This document shows, in pieces, positions 1 to 5,978 of a stretch of 10,433 nucleotides of DNA. Source of the DNA: Echinostoma caproni (Eukaryota > Platyhelminthes > Trematoda > Plagiorchiida > Echinostomatidae). Under the pieces are notes generated by a model. The model worked only from the letters and a program-made list of their open reading frames with translations. It made no database searches and was not told the origin of the DNA. Position numbers and translations under genes: made by a program. The stretch covers positions 1,460-11,892 of the forward strand of contig UZAN01045307.1 of NCBI GenBank assembly GCA_900618425.1, read 5' to 3'. Numbering within the stretch: the first letter of the stretch is position 1; each line of letters begins with the position of its first letter.

Positions 1-1400
1 TTTCTCTCTCTGATCTGATAGAAAAATAAAGGCAAAATTGAAAAAGCAAATGTGGATATCATCAAAGACACATTCTGGGATGAACATCCGGATCTGTTGG
101 AACAAGATTGACGAACTGACGGGCAGCTTTTTTTGTTCCTTCTAACCGTACACCAATCAATAACTTCATTATCGAACCGAATTCCCATTATTTGTATCAG
201 TTATGAAAAACTGCGCATCCCTATTTTTGATGGACAACCGAATTTCCATTGAATTTATACGGTAAAACAAAACAGATTGCCAACTGAAAAGAACGTTTGA
301 GATGAAACTTGTTTCTTTTCTCTCATCCCATTGAATGTAGAGGGATTAAACCAGATGATCACAAGAACCTAATTATCGGATATGGCGCCACTTATGCCCT
401 GGGACCTAGATAGGAAAATCATTTTAGGATACACATGTTCCTGTGAGCAACGCAGATGTTTCGCAGCCTTGTGGTTTTTGCGGGACAATGGATTTCCCAA
501 AGCTTATGAGGTTCATGAAACCAGTGGTCACTAACTATTCAGAGGAGCGGTAAAGACGAATAGGAGGAAATTGAACAGTGTTTTGTTTGGTTGGAATCGA
601 AAGTTTAGGACTGATAGAACAGTAGGCATTGATTGACCGTTCGGTGATTGATTACTGATGGAACGAAGTTGGTCGCCAACGGGGTATACTGACTTTCGTT
701 TAATGCTGCTGGGTGAAAAAAACATGCTTACAAGCACCACTCTTCCCTGCCTGCTTGTATTAGTCAAAAGTGGGACGCATTTAAACATCAACTCTCAATC
801 GCTTTTCTGAAATTATAACGAGCGGGAAATTGATGATGTTAATGAGTCAAGTGTGTGATCTTTGAAGTGATATCAGCTACGCAATTCCATCCAGAAAAAG
901 TGCACCATAGTTTACCATAGAACCCTGCCTTGAGCTCGACCTCTTCAAGCTGATCGCACCGGTGCATCGAGATTGAATTCCTTCTCGTCAAACTGGAAGG
1001 TGGCTTCCACACTCGCGCAATTCGATCAGCAATATGACGGAGTGTTATCCGTGATGCGGATTTCATCGTCCTGAGTAGGTCTTGATGTAGATTGTGGAGC
1101 TTTTTTCAGTCACGGGAATGAGTTACCCTCGGCATACCAAATTCCATCACCATGGTTGGTTTCATCCAATCAATACGGTTGATTGATTGTGGAATCAAAA
1201 AACGGATAAGAACGGTTCAAAAGCCGTTAAAAAACATTCACATGAAACAAGAATCCGGATTAACCGGGATCTATGGCAAAGGTAGCTATTCAAACAGATA
1301 GCAAAACTCCAACCAGTCGATAGAAAAGATGCATATATTTCATTTTTCCCAGTCTAGATCATGTAAACAAGTTATGGTATACCGTTCTTTATAATATTCC
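1..1400. other. Unassigned non-coding stretch
   Basis: I see no gene I can support here. Short open frames exist on the minus strand, such as 531-791 (86 codons) and 839-1066 (75 codons). Neither shows a domain or motif I recognise, and neither has neighbouring exons or a clear start context. There are scattered A-rich and TTGATTGATT-like runs (around 1178-1190) but no long tandem repeat. The stretch could be intergenic or intronic DNA, or very old repeat material. Confidence 0.5.
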
Positions 1401-2030
1401 AGGTTGGCTATACCAAATCAAATAAATTTTCTTGTAGTAGGGACTGGAGGGATTCACACCAGGAGCCTTCGGCTATCCAACATCTTATTCGCAGGACGGT
1501 GCAGAGGTATGAGATAACGTAACCGGGGTATTTGGGCGACTGCTCTCTGTGACCTACCGGTAGTTCACTGGTACGGATACTGAATTTTGGTCCTCTCATT
1601 GTGATCCGCGCAGTTCAAGGAAACACGCGAAGGCTGTAAGCAGCCGAAGTCGTGTGAGACGGTGGGTCGTAAGGAGCAGTTCTCCAGTCACAATCTAGGA
1701 CACCCACCGTGCTCCGAATATGAAGAAATGACGGAAATAGTGACTCGAAAGGCGAATAAATGTGGACAGTGGGGAACTGTATTTCCAGTGGGTAAGAATC
1801 GGATCGATTTCGGGACGAACTGGATGTGGGGAGGAAGAGGCATGTTGTAGGGTACTTTCCATGGTCACTCCCATTTTTTCGGACATGTGAGCGGTTATTG
1901 AACCAAACGTTTAAAGGTATGATCGTATTGAATCTCCCTATACACACAAGACATGCGAATGATTGAGTGCTTACAACTAATTCTACACGGTGAACGGTCA
2001 TCAGCTTGTACGAAGGGCTCAAATGATTTA
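1401..2030. other. Unassigned stretch with a 9-bp inverted repeat
   Basis: No coding gene is supported. Open frames on both strands overlap each other between 1615 and 2145 and look like chance frames. The sequence ACGGTGGGT at 1659-1667 is repeated inverted as ACCCACCGT at 1702-1710, so a 9-bp stem with a 34-base loop is possible. On the minus strand, 1449-1460 reads GGTGTGAATCCC, which is two bases away from a tRNA T-arm (box B) consensus, but no correctly spaced box A accompanies it. A decayed SINE is possible but not shown. Confidence 0.4.
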
Positions 2031-2032
2031 GA

Positions 2033-2060
2033 CGGTGAATGTTTGGATTAGCCCATCCGG
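2033..2060 (+). repeat. Left arm of a 28-bp inverted repeat
   Basis: This arm matches the reverse complement of 2301-2328 at 27 of 28 positions; the only difference is C2058 here. It ends just before box A of the SINE unit. An additional TCAAATGA lies outside both arms (2019-2026 here, and inverted at 2331-2338), separated from the core by six bases on one side and two on the other. Confidence 0.85.
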
Positions 2061-2069
2061 TTGACTGTG

Positions 2070-2080
2070 TAGCCCAAGGG
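2070..2080 (+). promoter_or_regulatory. RNA polymerase III box A
   Basis: The bases TAGCCCAAGGG fit the box A consensus TRGYNNARNNG at every position. The site lies 31 bases upstream of a matching box B, which is normal tRNA-type internal promoter spacing. It would drive transcription rightwards through the ribozyme. Confidence 0.7.
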
Positions 2081-2111
2081 TGAGTTTGAAGTCCCAGCCC
2101 GAAGAATCGTA

Positions 2112-2120
2112 GTTCGAGTC
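2112..2120 (+). promoter_or_regulatory. RNA polymerase III box B
   Basis: The bases GTTCGAGTC fit the box B consensus GWTCRANNC exactly. Spacing and orientation agree with the box A at 2070-2080. The hammerhead begins about ten bases further on. Confidence 0.7.
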
Positions 2121-2130
2121 CTGACAGGGC

Positions 2131-2193
2131 ACAAGTAGTACGCACTGCTGACGAGTCCCAAATAGGACGAAACTGCTGTCCAGTGCTCTTTGT
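2131..2193 (+). ncRNA. Type I hammerhead self-cleaving ribozyme
   Basis: All conserved core elements are present in order. CTGACGA is at 2148-2154. Helix II is GTCC 2155-2158 with GGAC 2165-2168, capped by the loop CAAATA. GAAA is at 2169-2172. The cleavage triplet GTC is at 2178-2180. Helix I is GCACTG (2142-2147) with CAGTGC (2181-2186). An outer extension pairs ACAA (2131-2134) with TTGT (2190-2193) across an internal loop. Helix III is minimal: A2172-T2179 and C2173-G2178 around the loop TGCT. Predicted cleavage is after C2180. From known hammerheads, the loop of helix II and the internal loop of helix I would make the tertiary contact that allows activity at cellular magnesium. The GTAC just 5' of helix I also resembles the Schistosoma ribozyme as I remember it. 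Confidence 0.85.
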
Positions 2194-2300
2194 TGGTTAT
2201 CACAAACATTCCCATCACATTCAACTAGTGGAGAATGAACGATTTTCCAAGGAGTGAAAAACAGCCAAGATCATCAGTTGTACCTGGTACCTGTGAAAAG

Positions 2301-2328
2301 CCGAATGGGCTAATCCAAACATTCACCG
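2301..2328 (-). repeat. Right arm of a 28-bp inverted repeat
   Basis: This is the inverted partner of 2033-2060. Together the two arms enclose 240 bases that include the pol III boxes and the hammerhead. It may be a second, short, oppositely oriented fragment of the repeat family in which the left arm lies, or a true fold-back terminus. Just upstream there is a 7-bp tandem duplication, GTACCTG twice (2280-2293). Confidence 0.8.
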
Positions 2329-2339
2329 CCTCATTTGAT

Positions 2340-3252
2340 TTAATTTAATGACTTCTGTGGAACCATCATTGTTCTGAATCTAACTAGCTCAGTGAACGTT
2401 CACTCGATAATTGTTTCAACGATCACACTGCTCGTCGTTTGTTATTTCTCAGTGGAAATCTCACAATAGTGTGATTCAGCAGAAAGCGTTCATATATTTG
2501 GGCCGAGTGATTCTTTCAAACTGGACTGAGGAAAGCCGAGTGTATTTGCATATACACAACAAGAATAGTCTTCGGATTCGACTTGGTAAATTTGATTGAT
2601 GCGAAGAAATGGCAAACAATTACTGAAAACAATGCTGTTGTGGAACTGAGCAGTTGTCACCACTTATACGAACTCGGGCATTTAGAACAAACGTAGTTTG
2701 GTGAGATAATTGTTTTTCTGTAGTTCATTTTCTAGCCGAATACACAGGTAACACTGAAGATACAGATCACACACCAATAATGTGAAAGAGCTTGTTCGAA
2801 TGATAAGCGCAAATTGACTTAGATAAACACGCCTAACAAATAAGTAGGATGAACCATTATCAGAGGTTGGGGGTAGGGTCACTGAAAAAATTTCGGTGGT
2901 CGGGGATAAAATAGCCGCTCCGAATACCAAAATCCCTTCGACCAGCCCGATCCAATAGCCCCCTAAGCGTCCAAGGTGTTCCACAAACAGCCTCGTACCT
3001 GTACAACATACGCAGGAAATCGGCAACAAGAGACAATCATTGGCCCAGAGCCGACGAATATCATTCGATCACTGAAGCCTATCAAACCTAAAGAAAACCC
3101 GTTAGCAGGTTGCAAGAAAGGCGCTAGGACCACCAACTTAACAGTTGTCTGCATGAATTCACCTGAGCCGACAACCCTAACACTGAGGGCAAGGCAAGAA
3201 GAGTTTGGTCGCTGGAAATGTCTGTAACTCTAATGGGAATTGATGACCAACC
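2340..3252. other. Unassigned stretch between the SINE and the LTR element
   Basis: No gene is supported. A perfect 14-bp palindrome, AGTGAACGTTCACT, lies at 2391-2404. Open frames of 63 to 115 codons overlap on both strands between 2682 and 3227. None shows a motif I recognise, and they overlap antisense to one another. The sequence adjoins the candidate 3' edge of the LTR element at 3253. Confidence 0.4.
2391..2404. repeat. 14-bp perfect palindrome
   Basis: AGTGAACGTTCACT equals its own reverse complement. It lies about 60 bases beyond the right arm of the SINE-flanking inverted repeat. Function unknown. Confidence 0.6.
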
Positions 3253-3680
3253 TGTGAGTCTCACACGCGTTGCGCGCCAGCTAGATTCGCCGCACGCAGG
3301 AGAACCCAGGTTAGTCCGAACGAAATGGATGTTGAGAAGTTCTTCTTTCGAGTTACCTCTTGAGAAAAGATTCTAGTACCCCAAAGGGTAAATGATCCTC
3401 ATGAGTTAAGATGCTACTACAACTGTTATAATTCCAAAAGGCGGTGATGGTTGAGGATATTCATTTACTGAGGATTACGGATGGATCGTTGATTTTGCAT
3501 GCATAACACAAAATTCCTAATCAGGAACGAGCCATCGCATTTCTTTCCCGCACAGAGAGTAATGTATAGAGCAGTCGGTAGTTAGTCTTCTAAACACATC
3601 ACTTGGTCATTGATGGTCTTGTTATATTTTCGATCATCTAAAGTTACCTACTACTCAAGAGTGAATAGTATCTCACAACA
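3253..3680 (-). repeat. Candidate 3' LTR of the Gypsy element
   Basis: The inner edge is well defined: minus-strand TGTTGTGAGA begins at 3680, directly after a purine-rich tract. Its first 37 bases match the stub at 5817-5853 at 32 of 37 positions. The outer edge at 3253 is a proposal. There the minus strand ends in CTCACA, echoing the TGTTGTGAG start and giving the usual TG...CA ends and a length of 428 bp. There is no full-length partner to confirm the outer edge. A hairpin lies near the start (TACTACTCA 3649-3657 against TGAATAGTA 3662-3670, one mismatch). Confidence 0.55.
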
Positions 3681-4690
3681 CTCCTACCCTCGGTGAAAAG
3701 GATCTCTGCATACCTTCACCAGTGGACGACTGTCTCCTGGATTGTGCTCGCGTTTGTATCTGATTTTCGACGTTGGGCGGCGTCATGTCTGACCTTGTGT
3801 AATTGGATTCCGGAATTTCTAATGATGATTTACGGCGTGTGCTGTACATTTCTTCGTGCCATGTTGCGGGATCCTTCCGATGTACACAACGGACTTCGTT
3901 CATCCGTTGAATTTTGTACACGGGATTGCGTTGTTCAACTATGCGGTATGGACCTTTCCATTCAGGAATTAACTTCCTCGAGCCAGGGCCGCTCGCTAAT
4001 CCCCCAACATGCTGCTTATACTTTACTTTAGATCCAACCGGAAGCCCAATGGCCGTCCGTCTAGTTTTTATCCTAGACTTGCGCATTGTATTCTCCTGCG
4101 GCTTCTTCAGGTTATTCCGGGCTTCATATCTGGTCTGCTGAAGTTGTTGCGTAGATAAATCGTTTCACGGCCAAATGCCAACGTTGGGATCCACTGGTAG
4201 CTTCGGAATTCTTCCATACATCAGTTGAAATGGTGTATGTTTGCTACTGGCCTGCGTGGTCGAGCGGCACGCCAAAAGTAGGGAAGGTTGAGCCGATTCC
4301 CAATCCCCTCCTTTCGCTGTCAGCCATTCTTTGATTGTTCTGTCATTGCGTTCAGTGAGGCCGTTGGTTTGTGGGTGATAGGGCGTTGTGCGCATCTTTT
4401 TGATGCCTAATTTCTGTAAGTATGTGCGAAAGTCATCGCTCTCAAAGCACGGGCCTTGATCTGTAACGATGGCTTGCGGTACCATGATTCGCCACAATAT
4501 GCTCCATCATAACTCTGCTTATCGTAGCTACTTATTGATCCGCGACTCCTACGGCTTCGATCCAGCGCGCGTAGTGCTCTGTTATTACAACGATGTATTG
4601 GTGTCCTCAAAGGGTTATCGGAAATGGACCTATGAGGTCGACAGACCATAACTCATCAATCTCGGATACTGGTATTGGCTGAATTGGACA
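3673..4690 (-). pseudogene. Gypsy-type integrase, catalytic core and C-terminal region (broken)
   Basis: The integrase would insert element cDNA into host DNA. The core starts near 4690 with a W-S-V-D-L-I-G-P-F motif; its first catalytic Asp codon is at 4637-4639. The second catalytic Asp is in V-T-D-Q-G-P and the Glu in T-N-G-L-T-E-R, so all three acidic positions survive. Then follow A-C-R-S-T, P-F-Q-L-M-Y-G and the C-terminal S-R-K-L-I-P-E-W-K-G-P-Y region, a GPY-type module typical of Gypsy integrases. Damage includes two in-frame stops in the first half (in the codons after I-T-L and A-D-Q), a frameshift near 4485, and one stop at 4165-4167 between core and C-terminus. The N-terminal zinc-binding segment expected upstream is absent; a LINE fragment lies there instead. 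Confidence 0.88.
3681..3691 (-). promoter_or_regulatory. Polypurine tract next to the 3' LTR
   Basis: On the minus strand this reads GAGGGTAGGAG, all purine except one T, and it abuts TGTTGTGAGA at 3680. A purine tract just before the 3' LTR is the usual plus-strand priming site of LTR retrotransposons. The pol reading frame runs through it and stops at TGA 3675-3673, eight bases inside the LTR. Confidence 0.6.
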
Positions 4691-5191
4691 AAATGTTACT
4701 ACAAGACTAGGGTGTCCAGAACCCAGCCGCATTCTAACTGGGGAAGAAATAGAGCAAGTCGATAAGTTTTGTTATTTAGGCAGCTACATCTCACACGGTG
4801 GACGCATCACGGGTGAAGTGTCTGCTCGCATACAGAAGGCTCGGTTGGCATTTGCCAAATTGAGACATCTGTGGCGTCGTAGAGACATCCGGCTGTCTGT
4901 GAAGGGCGGAGTGTATGCTGCAGCGATTCGGCCAGTTCTGCTATACGGAGCAGAAACTTTGCCGTTAAGAAATCAGGACACATATAGACTTTCGGTGTTT
5001 GAACATCGCTGTCTACGCATCATTGCACGAGTCTGGTGGGGCAGCCGGAATAGTAATGCTGAGGTCCGGTGCAGAATTTTCGGTATCCGCGGTCGTTAAC
5101 TGGAGCAAGTGGTCGATCTCCACGTTTTTTGGGGCATGTATTAAGCATTTTACCAGATAGGTTGCCACGGTGAGCGATGTTCGCCGGAATC
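4684..5191 (+). pseudogene. LINE reverse transcriptase C-terminal fragment (RTE-like), nested in the Gypsy element
   Basis: This fragment opens in frame at about 4686 and holds the end of an RT domain and the region beyond it. Landmarks are F-C-Y-L-G-S-Y-I-S, then S-A-R-I-Q-K-A-R-L-A-F, R-H-L-W-R-R-R-D-I-R-L-S, L-L-Y-G-A-E-T, and H-R-C-L-R-I-I-A-R. These are common in flatworm and insect LINE endonuclease-RT proteins that I would place in or near the RTE clade. One in-frame stop at 5097-5099 is followed by L-E-Q-V-V-D-L-H. A frameshift near 5130 leads into H-V-L-S-I-L-P-D-R-L-P-R and another stop. It is truncated at both ends: the RT catalytic motifs are missing and no 3' tail is visible. It runs opposite to the surrounding Gypsy pol. 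Confidence 0.85.
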
Positions 5192-5816
5192 TGCTTCCTC
5201 CTGACTAGACAAAATATCCGCCATACAGTTTCCGGCACCTGCAACATGATTGGTCGTGAAGTCGTACTCCTGGAGGCGAAGCTCCCATCGGGCTAGTTTT
5301 CCTCTCGGGTCCTTGGCGGTTTTAATACACTCCAGCGGCCTGTGATCCGTTTCTATATGGAACATTTGACCCAGAAGGTATGGTCACCACTTATCTATGG
5401 CCCGAACGATTGCAAGATATTCTTTTTCCGCGATTGAACATTTCTTTTCCGTTGGAGTCAGGATCCTGCTTGCGTATTCAACCACTCAACTTGCTTGTTT
5501 GAGTACAGCTCCTACTCCAACATCACTGGCATTCGTTACCGCTGTAAAGCGCTCGTCAATCACCGGTTATTTCAGTGTCTGGTGTTGTTCGGTCATGATC
5601 ATTTGGAGTTCATCGAAGGCTTTCTGGGCTTCTGGTGTCCATCTGAAGCGATATTCTCTTTTGAGCAAGGCGTACAACGGTTCGGCGATATTCGTAAAAA
5701 TGTTTGACAAACTGGCTTTAGTATGTGGCGCATCCTAGAAACCGTCCTAATGTTCTTTTCGATGTTAGGCGTGCAAACTCCCTTAACTTGAGGATCTTCT
5801 CAGAGAGTGGCCTCAT
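5192..5816 (-). pseudogene. Gypsy-type RT connection and RNase H (broken)
   Basis: Reading on the minus strand from about 5816, the stretch begins with the RT thumb (L-R-E-F-A-R-L-T-S-K-R-T-L-G-R). It continues through W-T-P-E-A-Q-K-A-F-D-E-L-like residues, spread over shifted frames, into RNase H. There, T-N-A-S-D-V-G-V-G-A-V-L replaces the usual T-D-A-S start, so the first catalytic Asp is Asn. Later landmarks are E-K-E-Y-L-A-I-V, P-Y-L-L-G, E-T-D-H-R-P-L and C-M-A-D-I-L-S. The other acidic positions are therefore retained. A TGA interrupts the frame near 5385, and there are stops and shifts around 5580-5750. The function was degradation of the RNA strand of the RNA:DNA hybrid. The open frame to 5150 is partly the reverse of the LINE insert, so the Gypsy homology ends at about 5192. 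Confidence 0.85.
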
Positions 5817-5853
5817 TTACCTACTACTCACAAATGAGTAGTATCTCACGACA
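5817..5853 (-). repeat. 5' LTR stub of the Gypsy element
   Basis: These 37 bases match the start of the candidate 3' LTR (3644-3680) at 32 of 37 positions, in the same orientation. They contain a perfect 9-bp hairpin, TACTACTCA (5822-5830) and TGAGTAGTA (5835-5843), with the loop CAAA. No purine tract precedes it on the minus strand, as expected for an outer 5' end. The rest of the LTR and the first half of the element are missing. Confidence 0.65.
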
Positions 5854-5978
5854 CAACGACTATAAGGAGTGGCGTTTCATCAAACTGCCGAGATGTTTTT
5901 ACATCAATCCGTCGTCTTACTTCTTCACCAAATTATCACGGTAACGGTCGAAGACAACGCAGTCGGCAAACGATAAAC
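5854..5978. other. Short spacer between the Gypsy element and the CR1-like LINE
   Basis: I see no assignable sequence here beyond the candidate target-duplication base run CAACG at 5854-5858. The true 5' truncation point of the following LINE may lie inside this spacer. Confidence 0.4.

Larger units (their letters stand above)
2049..2200 (+). mobile_element. tRNA-like SINE unit carrying a hammerhead ribozyme
   Basis: This short unit has a consensus pol III box A (2070-2080), a consensus box B (2112-2120) 31 bases further on, and then a complete hammerhead ribozyme (2131-2193). The same order, an internal pol III promoter followed by a hammerhead, is known from the Sm-alpha type repeats of Schistosoma. 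The stem II hairpin (GTCC, CAAATA, GGAC) matches what I recall of that family. The outer limits are inferred, since I see no poly(A) tail or clear target duplication. It contains no open frame of its own, so mobility would depend on proteins from another element. An alternative is a Penelope-associated or retrozyme-like hammerhead repeat, but I see no Penelope coding sequence nearby. Confidence 0.72.
3253..5853 (-). mobile_element. Degenerate, internally deleted Ty3/Gypsy-type LTR retrotransposon
   Basis: Reading on the minus strand, the order is a 5' LTR stub, RT thumb and RNase H remnant, integrase, polypurine tract, then 3' LTR. This domain order is characteristic of Ty3/Gypsy elements. 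The left half of the element is missing: gag, protease and most of the RT (including its catalytic motif) are absent, and the 5' LTR stub runs almost directly into the RT connection region. A LINE fragment in opposite orientation occupies 4684-5191. Proposed edges are supported by a near-match 5-bp target duplication, CAACC at 3248-3252 and CAACG at 5854-5858. Reading frames carry several stops and at least one frameshift, so the copy is dead. Confidence 0.75.

Noticed and set aside
1214..1225. GGTTCAAAAGCC resembling box B on the plus strand
   Set aside because: No box A at the right distance, and it lies in an A-rich run; likely chance.
1449..1460. Minus-strand GGTGTGAATCCC resembling a tRNA T-arm (box B)
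   Set aside because: Two consensus positions differ and the only box A-like string lies about ten bases away, too close for a working promoter.
1615..2145. 176-codon minus-strand open frame
   Set aside because: It runs antisense through the pol III boxes and ends in the ribozyme; composition looks like a chance frame and no domain is seen.
2682..3227. Three overlapping open frames on both strands
   Set aside because: They overlap antisense to each other, show no motifs and lack start context, so I do not call a gene.
3693..4141. Plus-strand open frames over the integrase C-terminus
   Set aside because: They are shadows of the minus-strand integrase, which carries the recognisable motifs.
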